This document shows positions 52,488-61,758 of a DNA stretch of 64,000 nt, piece by piece. The stretch spans positions 124,001 to 188,000 of the forward strand of contig CAVZDP010000009.1 in NCBI GenBank assembly GCA_963774075.1. The letters run 5' to 3'. The translations under genes were made by a program, and so were the position numbers. The notes under the pieces were generated by a model. The model did not search any database. It saw only the letters and a list, made by a program, of their open reading frames with translations, and was not told the DNA's origin. The first letter of the stretch is position 1. Each line of letters opens with the position of its first letter. This stretch comes from JBBQNR01 sp963774075 (GTDB taxonomy: Bacteria > Actinomycetota > Thermoleophilia > Solirubrobacterales > JBBDJG01).

Positions 52488-55400
52488 GTGAGAAAAGCGG
52501 GAACTGCAAGCGGCTATAGGCGGCTCGTGTCGTGGCTTGGCGCTTCAGCCCTGCTGGTGGCGCTCATCTTGATCGCGACTGTGCCGGCCGCGGCAACACC
52601 GAGCTCCTGCGCCGCGATAGGCCTCGAGACCATCCAAACGGACAAGGCGGACTACGCCCCCGAGGAGACCGTGCACATGACCGGGACCGGCTACGCGCCG
52701 GCCTGCGACGTCGTGGTGCAGGTCACTCGCCCGAACGGGTCGATCGTGAAGGGCGATGGAAGCTTCGAGCCCGGCAGCGACACCGCCACCACCGACGGTG
52801 ACGGGAACCTCGTCTATGACTACATCCTCAACGGCATCCAGGGTGAATACGGCGTAGAAGTGCAGGGCGCCGACGGCAGCGTCCTGGCGACGACCAGCTT
52901 CAGCGACTCCGTGAGCGTCGTCTTGGAAGGCGGCGGAGACTGGAGTGCGACCGGAAGTACTTGCGCCACTCCCAACGACGCGATCTCGGACAACAACGTC
53001 CGAGCGTTGTGCGACTTCGGCGAGACCGTCGTCGGGCGAGATTTCGGCCTCCAGGCACAAGTACCTTCGTCTGCAACGGACATCAGTTTCGTTGCGATCG
53101 TCCGCGGGCGCGTGAGCAATGCCGACGACAACGACATCTTCGACGTCAGCCTCTCGCATGACGGCGGCACCAATTACACCTCTCCGGTCGTCGCCACCGA
53201 CGCAGTAAACAACGTGATCCCCGCGGGAGCCGACCAAAACGTCGAGGCTCCGGCCGCCGGTACTACCGCCGCCTGTGCGGCCGGGAGCAACTTCGGGCGC
53301 ACCTGGACCTATTCGGAGCTCTCCGACGCGAACTTCCGGCTAAGGGTCGCTGCACACCCCAAGACCGTCGCGGGCACCGACGCGCTTCTCCAGCAGATGG
53401 ACATCGACGACATCGACCTGGTCGTGTGCTACGCGGGGAGGTTCATCACCGCCGCTTCCGTCAGCGGGCCGCAGGCGAACAACCCTGGAACCCGGGACGT
53501 GTCGCTAACCGTCAATCACACCCTCGCTAACGGTTTCAGCGCAGCGACGGCCGACGATTGGGGCTCGACGGAGTACGAGATCGAGGGCCAAGGGTCGATC
53601 TGTTCCACCGTCCCGAATCCGGACGAGACCGGCAGCACCACCGACACTCACTCCATCCCCGTCGAGGCCCCGCTCGCGGCCGGTACCTACGACGTGACGA
53701 TGCGGGCGTTCCGTGACGGAGCGTGCTCTCTGGGGGCGAGCGACCCGTGGGTGATCACGGACGGCATCACGGTCGATTCCAGCTTGCCGACCCTGCACAG
53801 GTCCTCCGAGAGTCAGACCTCCGCGACGTTCTCTCACGCTGTCTCCAGCGGCGGCGACCGTCTGCTCCTGGTGGCCGTGATGATCGACAGCATCGAGGAC
53901 GCCACGTCCGTGACCTACGGCGGCGTGCCCCTCACGCACGAGTTCACACAGGCGGCCGGCGGTGGCACCAGCGATGGTCAAAGAGTTGAGATCTGGCGCC
54001 TCACGAGTCCGCCGGTTGGAACCGCCAACGTCGTGGTCAACTTCGCGACCGCAGTCGCTTACAAGGGCGTCGCGGCGGCCAACTACACAGGTGTCGACCA
54101 GAGCGATCCAATCGGGGCCACCGGAGGGTCCCTCAGCGGCAGTGTCACTCTCACCACTACACAGAACGGGTCGACCATCTTCGGAGCGGTGTCGGCTGGC
54201 GGAGAGAATTCCGCCCCATTTACGACGACAAGCCCCGTTACGGAACTCTGGGACGCTGTCACCGGTGGCGGGAGCAATCAGGAGAGCACTGACGCCGGCC
54301 TGTGGGGCGGCCAGCGAGCGGCTCCATTCGCGGGTAGCAACACGATTGGCACAACGCACACGGGCCTCGCCGGCACAGATCTCGCCATCGCGGCTGTCGA
54401 GATCAAGGCGCTCCAGACCGGCACGATCGTGATCACCAAGGACACGATCCCCGACGGCCCCCAGGACTTCACCTACACCGATGACATCGGCAACGGCTGC
54501 ACGATCGGCCCGCTCGACGACGACGCCGACAACACCAACCCCGCCAGCCAGACCTGCAACAACGTCACGCCCGGCCCCTACACGGTGACCGAGGACGACC
54601 CCACGCCCGGCTTCGACCTCACCGACCTCGACTGCACCGACCCCGACAGCGGCACCACGACCTCGACCGCCAGCCGCCAGGCCTCGATCGACCTCGACCC
54701 GGGCGAGACCGTCAGCTGCACGTTCGAGAACACCGAGCGCGGCACGATCGTGATCACCAAGGACACGATCCCCGACGGCCCCCAGGACTTCACCTACACC
54801 GATGACATCGGCAACGGCTGCACGATCGGCCCGCTCGACGACGACGCCGACAACACCAACCCCGCCAGCCAGACCTGCAACAACGTCACGCCCGGCCCCT
54901 ACACGGTGACCGAGGACGACCCCACGCCCGGCTTCGACCTCACCGACCTCGACTGCACCGACCCCGACAGCGGCACCACGACCTCGACCGCCAGCCGCCA
55001 GGCCTCGATCGACCTCGACCCGGGCGAGACCGTCAGCTGCACGTTCGAGAACACCGAGCGCGGCACGATCGTGATCACCAAGGACACGATCCCCGACGGC
55101 CCCCAGGACTTCACCTACACCGATGACATCGGCAACGGCTGCACGATCGGCCCGCTCGACGACGACGCCGACAACACCAACCCCGCCAGCCAGACCTGCA
55201 ACAACGTCACGCCCGGCCCCTACACGGTGACCGAGGACGACCCCACGCCCGGCTTCGACCTCACCGACCTCGACTGCACCGACCCCGACAGCGGCACCAC
55301 GACCTCGACCGCCAGCCGCCAGGCCTCGATCGACCTCGACCCGGGCGAGACCGTCAGCTGCACGTTCGAGAACACCGAGCGCGGCACGATCGTGATCACC

Positions 55401-58382
55401 AAGGACACGATCCCCGACGGCCCCCAGGACTTCACCTACACCGATGACATCGGCAACGGCTGCACGATCGGCCCGCTCGACGACGACGCCGACAACACCA
55501 ACCCCGCCAGCCAGACCTGCAACAACGTCACGCCCGGCCCCTACACGGTGACCGAGGACGACCCCACGCCCGGCTTCGACCTCACCGACCTCGACTGCAC
55601 CGACCCCGACAGCGGCACCACGACCTCGACCGCCAGCCGCCAGGCCTCGATCGACCTCGACCCGGGCGAGACCGTCAGCTGCACGTTCGAGAACACCGAG
55701 CGCGGCACGATCGTGATCACCAAGGACACGATCCCCGACGGCCCCCAGGACTTCACCTACACCGATGACATCGGCAACGGCTGCACGATCGGCCCGCTCG
55801 ACGACGACGCCGACAACACCAACCCCGCCAGCCAGACCTGCAACAACGTCACGCCCGGCCCCTACACGGTGACCGAGGACGACCCCACGCCCGGCTTCGA
55901 CCTCACCGACCTCGACTGCACCGACCCCGACAGCGGCACCACGACCTCGACCGCCAGCCGCCAGGCCTCGATCGACCTCGACCCGGGCGAGACCGTCAGC
56001 TGCACGTTCGAGAACACCGAGCGCGGCACGATCGTGATCACCAAGGACACGATCCCCGACGGCCCCCAGGACTTCACCTACACCGATGACATCGGCAACG
56101 GCTGCACGATCGGCCCGCTCGACGACGACGCCGACAACACCAACCCCGCCAGCCAGACCTGCAACAACGTCACGCCCGGCCCCTACACGGTGACCGAGGA
56201 CGACCCCACGCCCGGCTTCGACCTCACCGACCTCGACTGCACCGACCCCGACAGCGGCACCACGACCTCGACCGCCAGCCGCCAGGCCTCGATCGACCTC
56301 GACCCGGGCGAGACCGTCAGCTGCACGTTCGAGAACACCGAGCGCGGCACGATCGTGATCACCAAGGACACGATCCCCGACGGCCCCCAGGACTTCACCT
56401 ACACCGATGACATCGGCAACGGCTGCACGATCGGCCCGCTCGACGACGACGCCGACAACACCAACCCCGCCAGCCAGACCTGCAACAACGTCACGCCCGG
56501 CCCCTACACGGTGACCGAGGACGACCCCACGCCCGGCTTCGACCTCACCGACCTCGACTGCACCGACCCCGACAGCGGCACCACGACCTCGACCGCCAGC
56601 CGCCAGGCCTCGATCGACCTCGACCCGGGCGAGACCGTCAGCTGCACGTTCGAGAACACCGAGCGCGGCACGATCGTGATCGACAAGGACGCCGTACCAG
56701 ATGACCCGCAGGACTTCTCGTTCACGGGCGATTCGCCGATCGGCTCCTTCACGCTCGACGACGACGCCGACGGCACCAACCCGTCCTCGCGAAGCTTCCA
56801 GATTCCGCCGGCGACCTACGACGTCACGGAAGGTGCGCTGGCGGGTTGGCTGCCTCCGAACATCAACTGCGCCGACCCGGACAGCGGGACGACGACAGAC
56901 GTCCCCAACCGCACGGCCTCGATCGACCTCGACCCGGGCGAGACCGTGAGCTGCACGTTCACGAACGTGAAGGACACCGACGAGGACGGGATTCCGAACG
57001 TGGTCGACTGCACGCCGACTCTCGCCGACGACCATGTCGTCGACCCGGGCAACGTCGTCCCGGGAAGCTTCACGGGTAGCCGTCACAACACGCTCCAGGC
57101 GGCGGTCAACGCGGCGGCCGACAACCAGCTGATCAGCATGTACGCCAACACCACCGAGAACGTGGTCATCGGCGCGACTACCGGCTCCGGCAACAAGGAC
57201 CTCCGCATCGAGGGCTGCGGCCACAAGGTGACGGCAGCCGATCCCTCCAAGCCGGCAATTCAGGCCGAGTCCTCGGCGGGCGCCGACGACGGCAACACCG
57301 GCAAGGGTGAGCGAGACATCCACATCGGCGACCTCGACGTGCGTGGATCGAGCTCGTCCTCCGGTTACCTGATCCAGACGAGCAAGGCCTCGTCCGGCAC
57401 GTCGACCCTGCTGAAGGCAGTGCGATCCGAGAGCAACTCGATCGGAATCAAAATCGCCGGCCACGGAAACCACGTCCGCGGCTCCAACGGCGTCAAGCTC
57501 AACTCCGGCGACGGCATTCAGGTGATCGGAAACAGCAACCTGATCGAGGAGAACCGCGTCGACGAGAACGGTGGCGACGGCATCGACGTCACCGGTAACT
57601 CAAACACGATCAAGAAGAGCAAGCTCGAGACCAACAACGCCGGAGACGGGATCAAGGTCGCTGGAAACTCGAACTCGCTGCCCGAGAACGACGTGTTCGA
57701 CAGTGGCAGTGACGGCATCGACGTCACCGGGAACCTCAACGCGCTCACGAAGAACGACGTCGGCGACGCAGGCAAGGGCAACGGCGGAGATGGCATCAAG
57801 ATCACGGGCGACGGGAACCTGCTCGGCACGGCCGTGGCCGAGAACAGCATCTTCGCGAACACGGGCAGCGGTCTCGTCGTCAACGGAAACATGAACGCGC
57901 TCGTTAAGAACGTCGCGGGTGACCACAACAAGGGCAACGGCGGCGACGGCTTCCGCGTCAGCGGCTACGGCAATACGCTCACCGAGAACAAGGCGTGGGC
58001 GAATGGCGGCGACGGTGTCGAGGTCAGCGGTGGCACCTCCGCCAAGCCGAACCGGCTGCTGAAGAACGTCGCGGGCGACTCGAACAAGGGCAACGGCGGC
58101 AACGGATTCCTGCTCTCCGGCATCGGCAACGGCAACTCGGTCCCGATCGAGCTAGAGCAGAACACGGCCAAGAAGAACACGCTCGACGGCATCCGGGTCA
58201 ACGGCACGGGCTGGCAGCTCAAGAACAACATCAGCGGCGGCTCCGCCAGCGAGGACAACGGCGACTGCGAGTTCAGAGTCATCGCCGGCAACTTCAACGC
58301 CACAGGCAACAAGGCGAACAACACGACGATCGCGGGTGCCAGCGGGAGCGCCTTCCCGACCGGATGCAGGGGGACGCCGTAA
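52488..58382 (+). CDS. Giant secreted protein: Ig-like head, seven identical prealbumin-like repeats, beta-helix tail
   Basis: 1964 residues from GTG 52488, with AAGGAGGA four bases upstream; the frame to 52368 is not needed. Signal peptide at about 1-38 (ends PAAA). Domains in order: an Ig-like region (IQTDKADYAPEETVHMTG), a region to about 430, a beta domain (about 435-643, SSGGDRLLLVAVM), and seven identical 107-residue repeats (645-1393, GTIVITKDTIPDGPQDF) of SpaA/Cna-B prealbumin-like type. An eighth diverged copy follows (GTIVIDKDAVPDDPQDF), then a short calcium-type motif DTDEDGIPNVVDC. A right-handed beta-helix (about 1520-1930) has rungs like GDGIDVTGNSN. No LPXTG motif. The likely role is surface stalk or matrix. 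Confidence 0.87.
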   Translation: MRKAGTASGYRRLVSWLGASALLVALILIATVPAAATPSSCAAIGLETIQTDKADYAPEETVHMTGTGYAPACDVVVQVTRPNGSIVKGDGSFEPGSDTATTDGDGNLVYDYILNGIQGEYGVEVQGADGSVLATTSFSDSVSVVLEGGGDWSATGSTCATPNDAISDNNVRALCDFGETVVGRDFGLQAQVPSSATDISFVAIVRGRVSNADDNDIFDVSLSHDGGTNYTSPVVATDAVNNVIPAGADQNVEAPAAGTTAACAAGSNFGRTWTYSELSDANFRLRVAAHPKTVAGTDALLQQMDIDDIDLVVCYAGRFITAASVSGPQANNPGTRDVSLTVNHTLANGFSAATADDWGSTEYEIEGQGSICSTVPNPDETGSTTDTHSIPVEAPLAAGTYDVTMRAFRDGACSLGASDPWVITDGITVDSSLPTLHRSSESQTSATFSHAVSSGGDRLLLVAVMIDSIEDATSVTYGGVPLTHEFTQAAGGGTSDGQRVEIWRLTSPPVGTANVVVNFATAVAYKGVAAANYTGVDQSDPIGATGGSLSGSVTLTTTQNGSTIFGAVSAGGENSAPFTTTSPVTELWDAVTGGGSNQESTDAGLWGGQRAAPFAGSNTIGTTHTGLAGTDLAIAAVEIKALQTGTIVITKDTIPDGPQDFTYTDDIGNGCTIGPLDDDADNTNPASQTCNNVTPGPYTVTEDDPTPGFDLTDLDCTDPDSGTTTSTASRQASIDLDPGETVSCTFENTERGTIVITKDTIPDGPQDFTYTDDIGNGCTIGPLDDDADNTNPASQTCNNVTPGPYTVTEDDPTPGFDLTDLDCTDPDSGTTTSTASRQASIDLDPGETVSCTFENTERGTIVITKDTIPDGPQDFTYTDDIGNGCTIGPLDDDADNTNPASQTCNNVTPGPYTVTEDDPTPGFDLTDLDCTDPDSGTTTSTASRQASIDLDPGETVSCTFENTERGTIVITKDTIPDGPQDFTYTDDIGNGCTIGPLDDDADNTNPASQTCNNVTPGPYTVTEDDPTPGFDLTDLDCTDPDSGTTTSTASRQASIDLDPGETVSCTFENTERGTIVITKDTIPDGPQDFTYTDDIGNGCTIGPLDDDADNTNPASQTCNNVTPGPYTVTEDDPTPGFDLTDLDCTDPDSGTTTSTASRQASIDLDPGETVSCTFENTERGTIVITKDTIPDGPQDFTYTDDIGNGCTIGPLDDDADNTNPASQTCNNVTPGPYTVTEDDPTPGFDLTDLDCTDPDSGTTTSTASRQASIDLDPGETVSCTFENTERGTIVITKDTIPDGPQDFTYTDDIGNGCTIGPLDDDADNTNPASQTCNNVTPGPYTVTEDDPTPGFDLTDLDCTDPDSGTTTSTASRQASIDLDPGETVSCTFENTERGTIVIDKDAVPDDPQDFSFTGDSPIGSFTLDDDADGTNPSSRSFQIPPATYDVTEGALAGWLPPNINCADPDSGTTTDVPNRTASIDLDPGETVSCTFTNVKDTDEDGIPNVVDCTPTLADDHVVDPGNVVPGSFTGSRHNTLQAAVNAAADNQLISMYANTTENVVIGATTGSGNKDLRIEGCGHKVTAADPSKPAIQAESSAGADDGNTGKGERDIHIGDLDVRGSSSSSGYLIQTSKASSGTSTLLKAVRSESNSIGIKIAGHGNHVRGSNGVKLNSGDGIQVIGNSNLIEENRVDENGGDGIDVTGNSNTIKKSKLETNNAGDGIKVAGNSNSLPENDVFDSGSDGIDVTGNLNALTKNDVGDAGKGNGGDGIKITGDGNLLGTAVAENSIFANTGSGLVVNGNMNALVKNVAGDHNKGNGGDGFRVSGYGNTLTENKAWANGGDGVEVSGGTSAKPNRLLKNVAGDSNKGNGGNGFLLSGIGNGNSVPIELEQNTAKKNTLDGIRVNGTGWQLKNNISGGSASEDNGDCEFRVIAGNFNATGNKANNTTIAGASGSAFPTGCRGTP
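54420..56666 (+). repeat. Seven identical 321-bp tandem repeats
   Basis: Copies start at 54420, 54741, 55062, 55383, 55704, 56025 and 56346. By eye I find no base difference among them over 2247 bp. The eighth copy from 56667 is clearly diverged. Identity at synonymous sites implies very recent expansion or ongoing homogenisation. It also means the copy number depends on how the assembly resolved it. Confidence 0.9.
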
Positions 58383-58398
58383 GCATGAGGGGGCAACA

Positions 58399-61300
58399 AT
58401 GACGAAGCGACTAAAACTCTTTTCGAGTCTCGTCCTCGCGACCGGCCTCTTGGCCGTGCTCGCGCCCTCACAGGCCGCAGCACACCCCGATCCCGACTGC
58501 ACCGCCCTCGGCGGCGTGATCACGCTCGCCGACGAGTGCGAGGTTCAGTCGAGCCAGACGGCCAAGGCCGGCACCTACAACATCTTCCACACGCTGATCA
58601 TCAAGGCCGGCGTCCAGATCGACGCCACCACGCCCGGCACGGGCGGCATCACGATCAACATCAGTGGCGCCGGCAACGACCTGGTGATGGAGTCGGGCAG
58701 CGCGATCGAGGCAAACGACCCCTCGAGCCCCCCTAACGACAGCGCCCGCCCGATCACGATCACGGTTCCCGACGACATGACGATGATGGCCGGCAGCACG
58801 CTGGCGGAGAACAACTCTCAGGGCGGCTCGGGCGCCGACATCAGCCTGACGATCGGCGACGACTTCACGATGCAGTCGGGCTCGGAGATCTCGAGCTCGC
58901 GCAATGCCGGCACCACGACCGGCTCCGGCGGCGACATCGCGATCGACGTCGGCGGCGACATGCTGATGGAGGCCAACACCATCATCCACGCCGATGGCCA
59001 GAACCCGGCCGCAGGCGACGTCACGATCAACGTCGACGGCGACATGACGATGAAGGGCACCGCCGGCCCGCTCGCCGGGGCCATCATCTCCGCCACGGGC
59101 AGCTTCGGCGACACCGCCGGCGACATCACGATCCACGTCGGCAACTTCCCCAACATCCCGCCCACGGGCGTCTTCACTCAGGAGACCGGCGCGGTCGTGA
59201 CCGCGAGCTCGGGTGGGCCGGCTGGCGAGATCATCATCACCGCCGGCCGGGAGATGTCGGTCGACGGCTCCGTGCTCTCGGAGTCCGGTCAATCGGGCAC
59301 CGGAGCCATCCAGCCGCCCGGCGGCGGCCCGATCACGCTCCAGGCGGGCTGCGGGCTCACCGTCTCCGACACCGGCCTCGTCTCCTCCAGGGGACAGGAT
59401 CCGGGCGCCGACCTCGTCCACCTCGAGGCCTGCGAGGTCTTGATCCAGGGCGTCGTTCGCTCCTTCGCACCTGGCGCGGGACACGTGATCCCGACCGGCG
59501 GCAACCGCTGCAACGACGACACCACCGCCCACCCCACCAACGGCGCCGCGGGCTTCACGGGCTGCGTTGAGATCTGGGCCAAGAACGTCACGATCGACAA
59601 CACCGGCACCCACAACGGCGAGGTCCACACCGACGGCATCCGCAACCCGATGCGGGGCTGGGTCGACGTCTTCGCCCAGAAGGACGTCTCGATCCTGGGC
59701 GACCCGACCACGCCCTACCCGACCACCTTCGACGCCAACGCCTTCGTCTACACCCCGCCCTACGCGGTGCACGCCAACGCCTGCCCGGCAAGCGACGGCC
59801 AGGCGCCCTGCTCGAACTCCTTCGGCGGCCTGATCACGGTCAAGTCGCTCGATGGCAAGGTCGCAGCCTCCGGGCGCGCCCTGCAGGCGACCGCCACCGC
59901 GCTCGGCGCAGACGGCGGTGACATCGTCGTCGAGGCGGGCGGAGCGGCTCCGGCGGGCGAGGTCGACCTCGACAGCGCGAGCCTGCAGGCGACCGGGCCC
60001 TCGGGCTCCAACACCGCCGGCGGCTCGGTCAGCGTTCGCTCCTGGGAGGACGACGTGCTCGGCGTCCCGCCGGGCGAGATCAAGGTCGCCGGCGACGGTC
60101 TCACCGATCCCGGCACGATCACCCTCACCGCCTGCATGGACGTCAACTACACAGGCTCCACCGATCGCACCCCGACCGTCAACGAGGGTGCACCCTTCTG
60201 CGGCACTGGGCCGACGATTCCGGCCAGCGTGCTCTCCAACTTTGCGCTCCGCGCAGCGCTCTGGGACGCCTGCGACCCCCAGGAGGGAGTGAAGAAGGGC
60301 CAGAAGTTCAACGACCTCGACGGTGACGGCGTCAAGGACGCTGGCGAGCCGGGCCTACCGAACTGGACCATCCACATCTTCGGCACCACCAACGACAACG
60401 TGGTCGTCCACGAGGACATCCTCACCGACGCCAACGGCAACTACGAGATCACCCTTCCCCCCGGCACCTACACCGCCTGCGAGGAGCTTCAGACGGGCTG
60501 GGTGCAGACCTTCCCGAACCCCGGAAGCGACGGCAACGCCTGCGAGGGCCACAACCACCTCGGCAGCCCCGGCGCTGCCGGCTACACGTTCACGATCGTC
60601 GGTGGAGATACCCACGAGGGGAACGACTTTGGGAACCGCGAGAAGCCGCTCGAGTGCCCCGAGGACCCGGGTCGGGCCTCCTCGATCACGAGGATGGTCG
60701 ACGAGGACGGCACCTCGCACGCGGTGTCGGTGCCGAACCACCTGACCGTGCAGGAGGCCTACAACGCCGCCCAGGCCAGCGGCAACCCGAACGAGGTCAT
60801 CGGCATGTTCTCCGAGACGACCGAGAACGTCGTCCTCAACGGGCCGAAGCGGGTGACCATCACGCAGTGCACGACCGCCAAGGTCACCGCAGCCGACAAT
60901 TCGAAGCCGGTCTGGGACATCGGGCTCGGCGCCGGGCGCCTGCTGATCGTTGGCCCCGACTCCGTCGGCGGGACGATCGGCTGGAACGTCGCCGGCAACG
61001 GCCACGAGCTCAAGGGGCTGCGGGCCGAGGGCGCGAGCCAGTACGGCATTCGGGTGCTCGGCAACAACAACTCCGTCAGCTACAACTCGGTCGACACGAG
61101 CCCTGTCGGGATTCGAGTCGAGGGCGATTACACCGACCTTCGCGGCGGCACGGTCGAGAGGAACACCGGCGATGGCGTCCAGCTCGGCTCGACGGCCAAC
61201 AACAACACGTTCCGGACGGCGAACGTCCAGAGCAACGGCGGGAACGGGATCCTCGTCGAGGGCCCGACCAACACGATTCGCGACAACGGCCGGATCGACC

Positions 61301-61731
61301 TCAACACCCTGAACGGGATCCTCGTCGCGAGCGCCGGCAACACGATCCTCAACAACTCCGCCGCGAGCGACAACAACAAGGGCAACGGTCAGGACGGATT
61401 CAAGGTAACCGGGCCCAACAACTCCATAGAGAACAACAGGGCAAGCGACAACGGCGGCGACGGATTCGACGTCGGCGGCGGCTCGAGCAGCGCACTTGCG
61501 AACAAGCTGAAGAACAACCAGAGCAACCTGACGGGGGTAGGCGGCACGAAGGAGAACACGGGGGCTGAGTACCGCCTCCTCAACTGGGTGAAGAACAACG
61601 CCGGCGGCAACAAGGCCGACGGGATCGTCGTGCCCAAGACCACGAGCCCGACGAAGTGCAACTCGGCCGCCACTCAATTCCCGGCCACCAACGCGACATC
61701 CAACTTCACGACGGCGCAGGCCTGCGAGTAG
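58399..61731 (+). CDS. Secreted beta-helix protein with SdrD_B-like domain (copy 1)
   Basis: 1110 residues from ATG 58399, with GAGGGGG upstream. Signal peptide ends near QAAA (residue 28). The N-terminal region to about 620 is built of short repeats of the form GDITINVDGDMTM, suggesting a beta-solenoid. At about 632-745 lies an SdrD_B/Cna-B-like domain (GQKFNDLDGDGVKDAGEPG...PPGTYTACEEL) with a calcium-type Asp loop. The C-terminal third is a right-handed beta-helix (GNGILVEGPTNTI) like that of the preceding gene, followed by an ending with KCN...AQACE. It starts 17 bp after the previous stop, so the three giant genes probably form an operon. Confidence 0.87.
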   Translation: MTKRLKLFSSLVLATGLLAVLAPSQAAAHPDPDCTALGGVITLADECEVQSSQTAKAGTYNIFHTLIIKAGVQIDATTPGTGGITINISGAGNDLVMESGSAIEANDPSSPPNDSARPITITVPDDMTMMAGSTLAENNSQGGSGADISLTIGDDFTMQSGSEISSSRNAGTTTGSGGDIAIDVGGDMLMEANTIIHADGQNPAAGDVTINVDGDMTMKGTAGPLAGAIISATGSFGDTAGDITIHVGNFPNIPPTGVFTQETGAVVTASSGGPAGEIIITAGREMSVDGSVLSESGQSGTGAIQPPGGGPITLQAGCGLTVSDTGLVSSRGQDPGADLVHLEACEVLIQGVVRSFAPGAGHVIPTGGNRCNDDTTAHPTNGAAGFTGCVEIWAKNVTIDNTGTHNGEVHTDGIRNPMRGWVDVFAQKDVSILGDPTTPYPTTFDANAFVYTPPYAVHANACPASDGQAPCSNSFGGLITVKSLDGKVAASGRALQATATALGADGGDIVVEAGGAAPAGEVDLDSASLQATGPSGSNTAGGSVSVRSWEDDVLGVPPGEIKVAGDGLTDPGTITLTACMDVNYTGSTDRTPTVNEGAPFCGTGPTIPASVLSNFALRAALWDACDPQEGVKKGQKFNDLDGDGVKDAGEPGLPNWTIHIFGTTNDNVVVHEDILTDANGNYEITLPPGTYTACEELQTGWVQTFPNPGSDGNACEGHNHLGSPGAAGYTFTIVGGDTHEGNDFGNREKPLECPEDPGRASSITRMVDEDGTSHAVSVPNHLTVQEAYNAAQASGNPNEVIGMFSETTENVVLNGPKRVTITQCTTAKVTAADNSKPVWDIGLGAGRLLIVGPDSVGGTIGWNVAGNGHELKGLRAEGASQYGIRVLGNNNSVSYNSVDTSPVGIRVEGDYTDLRGGTVERNTGDGVQLGSTANNNTFRTANVQSNGGNGILVEGPTNTIRDNGRIDLNTLNGILVASAGNTILNNSAASDNNKGNGQDGFKVTGPNNSIENNRASDNGGDGFDVGGGSSSALANKLKNNQSNLTGVGGTKENTGAEYRLLNWVKNNAGGNKADGIVVPKTTSPTKCNSAATQFPATNATSNFTTAQACE
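58429..60636 (+). repeat. 2208-bp duplicated block, copy 1
   Basis: Matches 61789-63996 without a visible difference, offset 3360 bp. Upstream, three differences (58420, 58425, 58428) separate the signal-peptide codings; downstream, the copies diverge from 60637. Confidence 0.9.
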
Positions 61732-61758
61732 ATCAATGACGCCTTACGGGGGGAACCA

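Noticed and set aside
54420..56666. CRISPR-like array
   Set aside because: The repeat unit is 321 bp, has no spacers and is one continuous coding frame.
53505..57473. 1322-residue open frame on the minus strand through the 321-bp repeats
   Set aside because: It is the antisense shadow of the repeat array; its length arises because one stop-free 321-bp unit is multiplied. The product is a repetitive Val/Gly/Arg-rich sequence with no domain, and the plus strand encodes a clear secreted protein.
58468..59772. 434-residue minus-strand open frame, repeated at 61828-63132
   Set aside because: Shadow of the beta-solenoid coding region; it is duplicated only because the underlying gene is duplicated.
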